Part shown: positions 8,801 through 15,601 of the stretch, one piece after another
Numbering within the stretch: position 1 is the stretch's first letter
Layout: the number at the start of each line of letters is the position of its first letter
Assembly: GCA_016215625.1 (NCBI GenBank)
Contig: JACRIW010000058.1
Coordinates: 1 to 32,251, forward strand
Direction of reading: 5' to 3'
Source: Candidatus Eiseniibacteriota bacterium
GTDB lineage: Bacteria; Eisenbacteria; RBG-16-71-46
DNA length: 32,251 nucleotides
The notes under the pieces: model-generated
Told to the model about the DNA's origin: nothing
The model's database searches: none
What the model saw: the letters and a program-made list of their open reading frames with translations, nothing else
Program-made: the position numbers and the translations under genes

Positions 8801-8932
8801 CGCGCATGGTCCGGTGCGTCCGAGGCCTCCCTCGATGCGCTGGCGATCTGCACGTTCGTACATCTCTGTCAGGACGCGGGGCTGTCGGGCGACGACGCGC
8901 GGTGGGCCACGACTCGCCTGTCCCGGGCCTGA
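5846..8932 (+). CDS. HerA/FtsK-type ATPase with C-terminal cysteine clusters
   Basis: A 1028-residue hexameric-translocase-type P-loop ATPase. Residues 1-390 are an uncharacterised N-terminal region. The ATPase core has Walker A GVTGSGKST (398-406), a Walker B with FEEAH (Glu638-His641), and the HerA-family stretch SEIRAYGEGIVVAEQIPSKL followed by VVKNTALKLVHRT. HerA relatives pump double-stranded DNA, usually with a nuclease partner, in repair or anti-phage defence. The C-terminal region adds Cys789-Cys792-Cys796 and Cys935-Cys939-Cys943, which could bind zinc or an iron-sulfur cluster. ATG 5846 follows GGAAG and overlaps the upstream gene; the ParB-like gene begins 16 bases after its stop. 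No NurA-like partner is present. Confidence 0.85.
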   Translation: MSVQAIDPREAARRLARLERAGLDRPVTWSADAGASGAKSSMWSAPFVLERVDSVVRRAEAAHVSDSALGGLLSVLASASAPFVHVLAVSGGQLAVHLGTSSAACAPDRFRAALAGALPGARTSAVDPAALRSSLRKLSFAATLLGAPGRQATAVGDSLAQAIGAEEFAFVLVAEPVAASVIGQLRARVLEEVLEMTPFLKLNQALVVRTRETVTSEHANPALERYVRGLERILEELGRSSEAGLWRTTVTLAARDEVTLARVQAAAGAAWFAEDGARIEPVRVQRLPAPLAELALQLRPLAPLVCADDTATGEPLLEPLFGGLVTPLSGRRLAALCALPGEEYPGFGVRRRSRFQVALPRAVEPSLLIGEITDLGRGTGVACSFDRELLCKHVMIAGVTGSGKSTTCRSLLLQLAAGPNPVPFLVIEPAKREYRGLLGHPELAHLLVFTPGEESESPLRINPFEVPAGANVQVHLDLLRAAFQAAFPMYPPMPQVLERCLHEVYADHGWDLLRNTRRGGVGTADDFPTLTDLEAKIDPVVDAMGYDAKITQDIKAALKARVGSLRIGGKGAFLDCWRSTPLSELLQRPVVLELEGIADDEEKAFVLALVLMNLYEYRVAAARAGDDRSQLRHVTLFEEAHRLLARVADQGGNPDAVNTKAKAVEVFANMLSEIRAYGEGIVVAEQIPSKLTTDVVKNTALKLVHRTVAAEDRELLGTSMKLSPAQREDLAVLGTGEAVVFCEGFDGPGLVRVAPLKAHPKAPTGAQLRAANLAWRAEHDVAFGKYSSCAACPSKCLRTDAARDLAQRPGVRRVLDLLDASLLLDAEGFPVMWSALRTRAEQAEPSLRGRAAERDEVLTCMLVQWGEGRVTRAASSPDTRRRDDDLVDAFRTLVGELFAECGRASAGAGTRTAAQRLARRLRELRARPHGPYAACEGTCRNVCGVRLAGATLAGEASLSGAVATEYARDGDDRFARVRATMRAQIRAWSGASEASLDALAICTFVHLCQDAGLSGDDARWATTRLSRA

Positions 8933-8936
8933 AACC

Positions 8937-8944
8937 AGGAGGAA
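8937..8944 (+). promoter_or_regulatory. strong ribosome-binding site fixing a GTG start
   Basis: AGGAGGAA lies four bases before GTG 8949. This settles the start of the ParB-like gene, whose frame stays open far upstream inside the HerA gene. Confidence 0.75.
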
Positions 8945-8948
8945 GCCA

Positions 8949-9719
8949 GTGACCGACCGACCCGATGAAACCGGAGAGAAGCGGACCACGAAGCGCGCCG
9001 GGTCGGACTCCGGCGCTGGCGAGAAGTCGCTGCGCGAAGGGACCCAGCGCGCGCGCCGCGCCGAGACCGGCGAAGACGGGCGAAAAGGGGAGTCCGCCGA
9101 ACGCGCCCACATCGCCTCGGCGCTCAAGAGCAACGCCGAGTTCCAGCGGCGCACGCAGGGTGAGGCCGTGCCCACTCGGCTCGACGCCGCAGCCGACGCG
9201 CGCGCCGCTGAGCGGAATCTCGGTCGCGCCGCCGAAGCGCATGGCGACCGGAGTGAGTTCCAGCGCCAATGGCAGCGCGCGGGCGAAGCGGCCCGACGCG
9301 AGGCCGACGCTCGTGAGTACGAATGGGTCGGCCGTGGCGTGCGGCACGAAAAGGTCTCGGGAGTCGACCGTACGGAGTACGCCGGGACATGGGACTCGCA
9401 GAAGCACCACAAGTACACACGCGAAAGTATCGACGCGTCGCTGCGCTCGCTGCCGGAGGTCCGCCGCCGGCTCGACGCGGGGAGCACACCGGACGATCTG
9501 CGCCGGTTGCATGCCAGCGCCGACCCCCGGGAACGGCAGTTGGCTCGCACCTTCGACTCGTACTACGGCCAGGACGCGATCACGATCGAACGCGACGCGC
9601 AGGGACGCACGCGGGTCCTGAACGGCCGGCATCGCCTCGACAGCGCGGACCAGATGGGCATTGACGACCTGCCGATGCACGTCGTCGAGCAGGTTCGGCG
9701 CGAGAGCGGGAGATCCTGA
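8949..9719 (+). CDS. ParB/sulfiredoxin-fold protein with disordered N-terminus
   Basis: A 256-residue protein. Residues 1-135 are highly charged and low in hydrophobics (Arg, Glu, Ala, Asp repeats), so probably disordered or coiled. The C-terminal half, ending in DAITIERD, then VLNGRHRLDSADQMGIDDLPMHVVE, matches the ParB/Srx core, in which a G-R/H-H-R motif follows a short strand (here Asn225 to Leu230) and is followed by a helix with a Gly turn. This fold includes ParB CTPases, nucleases and sulfiredoxin. Its place immediately after a HerA-like ATPase, where a nuclease is usual, makes DNA binding or cleavage a reasonable guess but not a demonstrated one. Confidence 0.65.
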   Translation: MTDRPDETGEKRTTKRAGSDSGAGEKSLREGTQRARRAETGEDGRKGESAERAHIASALKSNAEFQRRTQGEAVPTRLDAAADARAAERNLGRAAEAHGDRSEFQRQWQRAGEAARREADAREYEWVGRGVRHEKVSGVDRTEYAGTWDSQKHHKYTRESIDASLRSLPEVRRRLDAGSTPDDLRRLHASADPRERQLARTFDSYYGQDAITIERDAQGRTRVLNGRHRLDSADQMGIDDLPMHVVEQVRRESGRS

Positions 9720-9720
9720 G

Positions 9721-10059
9721 GTGTCACGGGGCCGCCCGTCGAGCCTGCGGGACTTCTTCCTGTACGCGCTGTTCAACGCGCTGCTGCGCGGCATGGGGCT
9801 GGTGTTCGCGGTCTCCTGGCGGCTGTTCAATCGCACGCTCGGCGCGGTGGCCGGCCGACGGCTCGAGCATTGCCGGGAGATCTACCTCTATCCGGCGCAG
9901 GCGCTCGGCATGCTCGCGAGCCTGCTCTTGCTCAGCGGCGTGGTCGGACTGACCGTGCCGGGTCCAGTCGGCAGCCCATGGGCCGCGGTCGTCGCTCTCG
10001 CCATGGGCGCTGCGGCGCTCGCGCTCGCCCGATTCCTGATCCGCCGGGGTTGCCTGTGA
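9721..10059 (+). CDS. small integral membrane protein
   Basis: A 112-residue protein not assigned to any family. GTG 9721 sits one base after the previous stop, with GGGAGA at 9708-9713 just ahead. Hydrophobic stretches occur around residues 10-33 (FLYALFNALLRGMGLVFAV), 60-80 (ALGMLASLLLLSGVVGLTV) and 86-106 (PWAAVVALAMGAAALALARFL), giving two or three transmembrane helices. A basic loop (RRLEHCREIYLY) between the first two suggests a cytoplasmic face there. Tight spacing on the 5' side makes it part of the operon; it may anchor the chaperone or ATPase components to the inner membrane. Confidence 0.6.
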   Translation: MSRGRPSSLRDFFLYALFNALLRGMGLVFAVSWRLFNRTLGAVAGRRLEHCREIYLYPAQALGMLASLLLLSGVVGLTVPGPVGSPWAAVVALAMGAAALALARFLIRRGCL

Positions 10060-10116
10060 TGCGCGCCGGCCTGAAGCCTTCGCCTTTCCACCGCCTTGCC
10101 GAACCGGAGGTCTCGC

Positions 10117-10779
10117 ATGTCCGCCGATGATCCGACCGTCGCTTCGCCGACGCCGACGAACGCGCCCGCTCCCGACGCCGAACCCGGTGCCGGGCCACCG
10201 GAGCCCGGGCCCGAGGCGCAGCGCGAGAAGGAACCGGCGCCCGACCACCCGACCGGAGCTGCGATGGACCTCCTCGTCGCCCGTCTCGATGACATCGGGG
10301 CCCAGTTGCGCGAGACGAACCGCATCGCGGAGCACCGGGAGCGAAGCGTCGATCGCCTTCACGACGAGGTCGTGTCGTTGCGCGGCGGCGAGCTGATCCA
10401 GGCCATGATGCCGGTGCTTCGCGACCTCGTCCGGCTCTACGACGACCTCGACCAGGTCGCGGCGAGGTACGCCGAGCGCGGTGAGTCGGCCGCCCGCGAC
10501 TTCGGCCTGTTTCGCGACACGGTGCAGGACGTCCTTTATCGGCAGGGTGTGGAGCCCTACACCGCGGCCCCGGGCGATCCGTTCGATGCTCGATTGCACC
10601 GGGCATACAAAGTGGTGCCGACGGTCGATCCCTCGCTCGACCGGAAGATCGCGCGCGTGCTTCGCATCGGCTTCCGGAGCGAGCTCAAGCCCGTACGCAT
10701 GCTGGAAGTCGACGTTCATCGCCACGAACCCGCGGCCGCCACCGGCACGCCGCAGACCGATCCGGAATCCGCGTCCTGA
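10117..10779 (+). CDS. GrpE-like nucleotide exchange factor
   Basis: A 220-residue protein. Residues 1-55 are Pro/Glu-rich and probably disordered. Residues 58-120 form the long charged helix of GrpE (RLDDIGAQLRETNRIAEHRE, then MMPVLRDLVRLYDDLDQ). Residues 145-205 form the small beta head (GVEPYTAAPGDPFD then HRAYKVVPT and IARVLRIGF). GrpE proteins dimerise and release ADP from Hsp70, and the adjacent Hsp70 gene supplies the obvious partner. ATG 10117 follows GGAGG at 10106-10110; an in-frame TTG 10096 is less likely. It differs from housekeeping GrpE in lacking a neighbouring hrcA or dnaJ, and the head strand NGY-type motif is replaced by SELKPVRMLEVDVHR. Confidence 0.78.
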   Translation: MSADDPTVASPTPTNAPAPDAEPGAGPPEPGPEAQREKEPAPDHPTGAAMDLLVARLDDIGAQLRETNRIAEHRERSVDRLHDEVVSLRGGELIQAMMPVLRDLVRLYDDLDQVAARYAERGESAARDFGLFRDTVQDVLYRQGVEPYTAAPGDPFDARLHRAYKVVPTVDPSLDRKIARVLRIGFRSELKPVRMLEVDVHRHEPAAATGTPQTDPESAS

Positions 10780-10791
10780 AACGGACGTTTC
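10778..10791. repeat. short inverted repeat before the first Hsp70 gene
   Basis: GAAACG-GA-CGTTTC, perfect six-base arms around two bases, overlaps the GrpE-like stop codon and ends four bases before the AGGAAGGAG ribosome-binding site (10795-10803) of the Hsp70 gene. It could be a small hairpin with a GGAC tetraloop or a protein-binding palindrome. Chance occurrence is possible. Confidence 0.35.
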
Positions 10792-10811
10792 CATAGGAAG
10801 GAGCAGTCACC

Positions 10812-12512
10812 ATGAATGCGCGCCGCATCTTCGGAATCGACCTCGGAACCACGTATTCGTGCATCGCCCACGTGGACGAGAACGGCAAGCCCGTCGTCAT
10901 CCCGAACTCGGACAACGAGCCGACCACGCCGTCGGCCGTCTACTTCGAGAACAAGGACAACATCGTCGTCGGCAAGCAGGCGAAGAACTACGCCAAGATC
11001 GACGAAAAGCGAGTGCGGACGCTGTTCAAGCGCAGCATGGGACTGCCCGACCCCATCATCGAAGCGGATGGCGTGACCTATACACCCGAGCACGTGTCCG
11101 CGTACGTGTTGCGCCAGCTCGCAAAGGATGCCGAGCAGGCGCTCGGTGAACCCGTCACCGACGTCGTGATCACGTGCCCGGCGTACTTCGGCACAGCCGA
11201 ACGGACCGCCACGGAGCAGGCCGGCAAGATCGCGGACCTGAACGTGCATTACGTGCTGAGCGAGCCGACCGCTGCAGCGATCTACTACGGCGTGACGCGT
11301 TCCACCGAGAGCGAGGTCGTACTGGTGTACGACCTCGGGGGCGGCACCTTCGACGTCACCGTGATCTCGATCCAGCCCGACGAAATCCGAGTCGTGTGCA
11401 CGAACGGAGACCACAACCTCGGGGGCAAGGACTGGGACGACCAGATCGTCCATCATCTCGCGGAGCAGTTCTGCGCCGAGCACCCGGCGCTCGGCAACCC
11501 GCTCGACGAACCTTCGGTGGTGCAGGAGCTGTACATCCTCGCCGAGGAGGCGAAGAAGGCACTGTCGCTGAAGGAGAAGGCTCCCGTCTGGGTCTCCTTC
11601 GGTGGTGAACGCACGCGCGTCGACCTGACACGGGCGAAGCTCGAGGAACTGACCTCGGCCCTGCTCGAGCGCACGATCGGCTTCACGCGCCGCGTCGTCG
11701 AAGAGGCCGCGTCGCTCGGTTTCGCCAAGATCGACCGCATGCTGCTCGTCGGCGGCCTGAGCAAGATGCCGATCGTGTCGCGCCGGCTTCAGGAGGTGCT
11801 CGCCCTCTCGCCGCAGATGCTCGAACCCGATCTCGCCGTCGCCAAGGGCGCGGCGCTCATGGGTATGCACATGCTGGCGGGCAAGCAGCTGCGCGAGGTG
11901 ATCGCGCAGCAGACCGGCACCGCCGCGGAAGCCGTCGACCTCACCGCGATGGATGAGGCGACGCTCAAGGCGGCCGCGCAGGAGCTGGGTTCTCAATCGC
12001 CGAGCATGGAGTTCCTTTCCAGCGCGAGCCTGCTGCAGGCCGCGGTGCGCAAGGTGACGAACGTGTGCTCGAAGGCATTCGGGATCTGCATCTGGAACCC
12101 GGAACGCGAGGGCGGCAAGGGCGGCGAAGAAGTCACGCACCTCATTCCGCGCAACACGCCGTTGCCGGCGAACGTCACCGAGGAGTTCGGCACTGTCGAT
12201 GCCGGCCAGACCCGCGTGCTGATCCAGGTCATGGAGCAGTCGGGCGAGGTCGCCACGAAGGAGTTGTGCGACAACAAGGAACTCGCGCGCGGTGTGATCC
12301 CCGACCTGCCCGCCGGCCTGCCCGCCGGCTCGCCGATCGAGGTCCGCATGACACTGACGGAGGACGGGCTGCTCTTGTGCCATGCGGCCCATCGGCCGTC
12401 GGGCCGAGAGCTGAAAGTCGACGTGAAGATCACCGGTACGTCCAGCGACGAGGAGGTCGCGAAGGCGCGCGGCCTGATGCTGAGCCAGAACGTCAAGGGT
12501 GAGGTGTCCTGA
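10812..12512 (+). CDS. Hsp70-family chaperone lacking the lid (first of two)
   Basis: A 566-residue Hsp70/DnaK relative. The ATPase domain is complete: FGIDLGTTYS (7-16), a Lys in TLFKRSMG where DnaK has catalytic Lys70, CPAYFGTAERTATEQAG, DLGGGTFDVTVI from Asp174, and VGGLSKMP near 314. It carries GGKDWDD where canonical DnaK has GGEDFD. Between the ATPase and the peptide-binding beta domain lie about 60 extra helical residues, and the canonical DVTPLSLGI linker end is changed to NVCSKAFGICIW. The beta domain (LIPRNTPLP to VDVKITG) is present, but the helical lid is absent and the protein ends about 25 residues later, against about 640 residues for DnaK. It is 3 bases from the next gene. It is probably a dedicated, not general, chaperone. 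Confidence 0.9.
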   Translation: MNARRIFGIDLGTTYSCIAHVDENGKPVVIPNSDNEPTTPSAVYFENKDNIVVGKQAKNYAKIDEKRVRTLFKRSMGLPDPIIEADGVTYTPEHVSAYVLRQLAKDAEQALGEPVTDVVITCPAYFGTAERTATEQAGKIADLNVHYVLSEPTAAAIYYGVTRSTESEVVLVYDLGGGTFDVTVISIQPDEIRVVCTNGDHNLGGKDWDDQIVHHLAEQFCAEHPALGNPLDEPSVVQELYILAEEAKKALSLKEKAPVWVSFGGERTRVDLTRAKLEELTSALLERTIGFTRRVVEEAASLGFAKIDRMLLVGGLSKMPIVSRRLQEVLALSPQMLEPDLAVAKGAALMGMHMLAGKQLREVIAQQTGTAAEAVDLTAMDEATLKAAAQELGSQSPSMEFLSSASLLQAAVRKVTNVCSKAFGICIWNPEREGGKGGEEVTHLIPRNTPLPANVTEEFGTVDAGQTRVLIQVMEQSGEVATKELCDNKELARGVIPDLPAGLPAGSPIEVRMTLTEDGLLLCHAAHRPSGRELKVDVKITGTSSDEEVAKARGLMLSQNVKGEVS

Positions 12513-12515
12513 GTC

Positions 12516-15500
12516 ATGTGGAAGCTCGAGGAAGCGGACTATCGCAAGCGTGTGCTGGGGCCTGCGGTCGAGGCGTTCGCCAAGGACGGTTCGCTTCCCG
12601 ACGTCTTCACGCTGTACGCGCTGCCGTTCGACGTCTCGAACGAGGAGGACATCCGCAAGGCGATCGCGGGCGTCCGGTTGTTCTGGCGCGGCGAGAAACA
12701 GAACATCCGCTATTCGAAGCTGATCTCGCGTCTGCTCGACGCCGAACTCGTCGGGCAGCACGACGACATGTTGCTCAAGCCCGCCGTGAGGGCACAGGCG
12801 CGAGCGGTGGCGGAGGACGCCCAGCGCAAGCGCGAAGCGGCGAAGTTCAAGTCGTTCGAATCTCAACTCGCGATCGTCGCCGCGAAGGGATTCCTCTTCG
12901 CCGAGGACCGAAACGAACTGTTGCGGCGGGGAAAGGCGCTCGGTCTCACCGAGGCGGAGATCGAAGCGCGTGTGGGCAAGGTGCCGTTGCGCGCGAGCGC
13001 GCCGGCGCTGCCGGTGGAAGAAGGCCTGCCCAAGCAGGTGCGAAACGAGATCAACAGCAGCCTCGGCGTGCTCGGGTTCGATTCGCTCTATGCCTTCCTC
13101 GGTTTCAAGCTCAAGGACGGCGATCCACCGCCGGACAAGGCCGCCCTGCGCGCGGCACATCAGGCGACCGAGGAGTTCTGGCGGCCGAAGCCTGCGGACA
13201 ACCGCAAGGCCGAGGCAAACCGGCTGCTCGGACGGGTGAAGGTCCACCTGATCGACGACGATCCGGCCCGCTATGAGGCGGCCCGCCGCTGGGAGGCGGT
13301 CGAAACACTGCGGCTGGACGTCGAACTCGCCGCGTCGGACGGGCGCATTTACCGCGCCGAGTTCGAGCAGCTCCTGCGTTCCGGGCGTGCGGCCGGGCTC
13401 GACGAGCGAAATGCGGTCGACATGATCCTCGCGCTCGCGGTCAAGCTCGGCGCCGCGGTGGAGTTCAGCGCCGCCGACGGCGGGCACCGTTGTCGCTCGT
13501 GCTTCACGATCGTGCTCGAGCCGAAGGGCAAGCAGCGCTGCCCGACCTGCGAGCATCCGCTGTGGCGAAAGTGCCCGCGTTGTGAGGCCGACAGCCCGAG
13601 CGGGGAAGACGCCTGCGTCGCCTGCGGATTCGAGTTCGACGACGCCCACGTGGTCGCGCTCGGCGTCGAACTCGGGCGTGCGGCGCTCGCGACCGGTCGC
13701 CTCGAGGATGCCGAGCGACACGTCTCGGAAGCCGAGCGGCGCTGGGGACCGGGGGGTGAGCCGGCGAAACTGCGCGCCGAGATCGCCACGAGGGTCGCCG
13801 AACTGGCGAGCCTCCGGAGGCAGTTCGACGAGCATGTGAGCGGGCGCCGGCTGGCCGGGGCCAAAGCCCTTCTGGCCCGGCTCGAGACCGAAGCCGCGGG
13901 CGTGAAGTTCCGCGACGGGCGCACGACGGTGGAACTGGCGGCGGAGCTCGAGACGAAGCTGGCGGCGCTGCGCGTGGCGCTCGAACGTGCGCGCGCTCTC
14001 GACGCGCAGCAGAAGCCGCGCGAGGCGGTGCTCGCCTACCAGGAAGCGCTCGAGATCGCGGTCGACGACACCGTCGCCGAGAGCGGCCTGCGTGCATACA
14101 GGCCCGAGCCCCCGGTCCGCCTGCGCGCCGAGTGCCGCGGTGCCGACGTCGTGCTGACGTGGGATGCCTCGCCTGCGGCAGGCAGGTTCGGCTACGTGCT
14201 CGTGGCGCGCGAGGGCGCGGCCCCGACCTCGCCGTCCGACGGCCAGGTCGTGTGCCGCACGGAAGGCATCGGTCATCGCGACACCGGCGTGCCTGCCGGC
14301 GTGTCGAGGTGGTACTCGCTGTTCGCCGAGCGCGGCGGGGTCTTCTCACCGCCGGCGACGGCCGGCCCGGTACTGCTCGCCGCCGAAGTCGCGGATCTCA
14401 CACTCGAAGTGGGCGACCGACGGGTGCACGGCCGCTGGAAGTCCCCACGCCGGGGTGCGCGTGTGCGCGTGTTCCGGCAGCGCGATCAGGCGCCGGCGGC
14501 GCCCGGGGATGGTGTCGAAATCTCCGCCGCCGGCGAAGAAGGCTTCCTCGACCGTGACGTCGACAACGACGTCATCCACTATTACCGCGTGTCGGTCGAG
14601 TACCAGGACGCGAACGGCCACGCGGTTCTCAGTCCGGGCGTCGTGGCGAGTGCACGCCCGACCGCGCCACCGCCGACCGTGGACGCGCTCGAGCTCGAGG
14701 CGCATGCGAGCGGCCTGCGCGTGCGCTGGAACCCGCCGGCGCGCGGCGACGTCGCGATCCTGCGCGCGGCCACGGCACCCGCGGTCGAGCGGGGCCGTGC
14801 GATCCCGACCGCGCAACTTGCCGGGCTCGGCGCGCGGGTCCCGGCCGAAGGCGCCGGCACCGCGCTCGACACGCAGCCGCCCGCGGGGCTGGTGTACTAC
14901 CTCGCGGTCACGATCGTCGGCGACCTCGCGGTGCCCGGGGCGCACCGGCGTTTCGTGGCCATCCCCGACGTGACGAACCTGAAGGGTCAGGATCTCGGCC
15001 GCTACCTCCAACTGCAGTGGCAGTGGCCGGTGGACTGCACGCAGGCGGTCGTCACGTGGCGCAAGGACCGTCCGGCGGTCGATGTCGACGACCCGTCCGC
15101 GCAGCGCCGTCGGGTGTCTCTCTCGGAGTACGAACTCCAGGGCGGCGTGCGCATCGAATCGCCTGCGGACGAGCCACACCATGTGGTGGTGTTCGCGGTG
15201 CGCCCGATCGACGGTGCCGTGCACTACGCGCCGGGCATCGCGCCCGGCGCACGAACGCTCTTGCGAGCCCAGCCGCAGGTCATCGTGAGCTATGCGGTCG
15301 CGCGCTCGCTCCTGGGGGCGCGCTCGGTGACGTTCAGGGCCAGTGCCCGCATCGAATCGCTGCCCGAAGTCGTGATCGTCGCGAATCCCGCGAACATCCA
15401 ACCACGACGCATCGAGGACGGCCGCGTCGTTTCCAGTTTCTCCGGGCTGAGCGTCGACGTGAAGCCGGGCGCGAACCACACCCTCAAGCTCGACGGCCTG

Positions 15501-15599
15501 CGCCGGCCTTTCGCGCTGCGTGCTTTCTTCCGCGATCCCCGGTCGTACGAGCGATTTCGGCTCGTGGACCCCACACCCGACCAGCTCGAGGTCCGTTGA
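12516..15599 (+). CDS. tandem J-like modules, two zinc ribbons and fibronectin III-like repeats
   Basis: A 1027-residue multidomain protein that I cannot assign to a named family. Residues 28-90 and 186-255 each resemble a J-domain: a LYA(L/F) start, helices, FWR where HPD would be (56-58, 221-223), then RLL and a DD-rich end. Each is followed by a similar helical block: AAKGFLFAEDRNELLRRGKALGL (122-144) and AASDGRIYRAEFEQLLRSGRAAGL (272-295), resembling TerB-type helical repeats. Two zinc ribbons follow (Cys326/329/342/345 and 353/356/367/370). Then a helical, TPR-like segment (380-530) leads to four or five beta-sandwich repeats of fibronectin III type to the end. No signal peptide or membrane helix is seen. 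Its position right after Hsp70 suggests a scaffold that recruits the chaperone. Confidence 0.75.
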   Translation: MWKLEEADYRKRVLGPAVEAFAKDGSLPDVFTLYALPFDVSNEEDIRKAIAGVRLFWRGEKQNIRYSKLISRLLDAELVGQHDDMLLKPAVRAQARAVAEDAQRKREAAKFKSFESQLAIVAAKGFLFAEDRNELLRRGKALGLTEAEIEARVGKVPLRASAPALPVEEGLPKQVRNEINSSLGVLGFDSLYAFLGFKLKDGDPPPDKAALRAAHQATEEFWRPKPADNRKAEANRLLGRVKVHLIDDDPARYEAARRWEAVETLRLDVELAASDGRIYRAEFEQLLRSGRAAGLDERNAVDMILALAVKLGAAVEFSAADGGHRCRSCFTIVLEPKGKQRCPTCEHPLWRKCPRCEADSPSGEDACVACGFEFDDAHVVALGVELGRAALATGRLEDAERHVSEAERRWGPGGEPAKLRAEIATRVAELASLRRQFDEHVSGRRLAGAKALLARLETEAAGVKFRDGRTTVELAAELETKLAALRVALERARALDAQQKPREAVLAYQEALEIAVDDTVAESGLRAYRPEPPVRLRAECRGADVVLTWDASPAAGRFGYVLVAREGAAPTSPSDGQVVCRTEGIGHRDTGVPAGVSRWYSLFAERGGVFSPPATAGPVLLAAEVADLTLEVGDRRVHGRWKSPRRGARVRVFRQRDQAPAAPGDGVEISAAGEEGFLDRDVDNDVIHYYRVSVEYQDANGHAVLSPGVVASARPTAPPPTVDALELEAHASGLRVRWNPPARGDVAILRAATAPAVERGRAIPTAQLAGLGARVPAEGAGTALDTQPPAGLVYYLAVTIVGDLAVPGAHRRFVAIPDVTNLKGQDLGRYLQLQWQWPVDCTQAVVTWRKDRPAVDVDDPSAQRRRVSLSEYELQGGVRIESPADEPHHVVVFAVRPIDGAVHYAPGIAPGARTLLRAQPQVIVSYAVARSLLGARSVTFRASARIESLPEVVIVANPANIQPRRIEDGRVVSSFSGLSVDVKPGANHTLKLDGLRRPFALRAFFRDPRSYERFRLVDPTPDQLEVR

Positions 15600-15601
15600 C
15601 C

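Noticed and set aside
6902..9550. A minus-strand open frame of about 880 codons
   Set aside because: Antisense to the HerA ATPase and ParB-like genes, with no motif.
10117..12512. Housekeeping grpE-dnaK heat-shock operon
   Set aside because: The Hsp70 lacks a lid and canonical linker, dnaJ and hrcA are absent, and the genes are embedded among GTPase and HerA genes.
10716..14276. An open frame of almost 1200 codons on the minus strand
   Set aside because: It lies antisense to the GrpE-like, Hsp70 and J-like genes, whose motifs are unmistakable. The translation is rich in Arg, His and Leu with no domain, the usual shadow in very GC-rich DNA.
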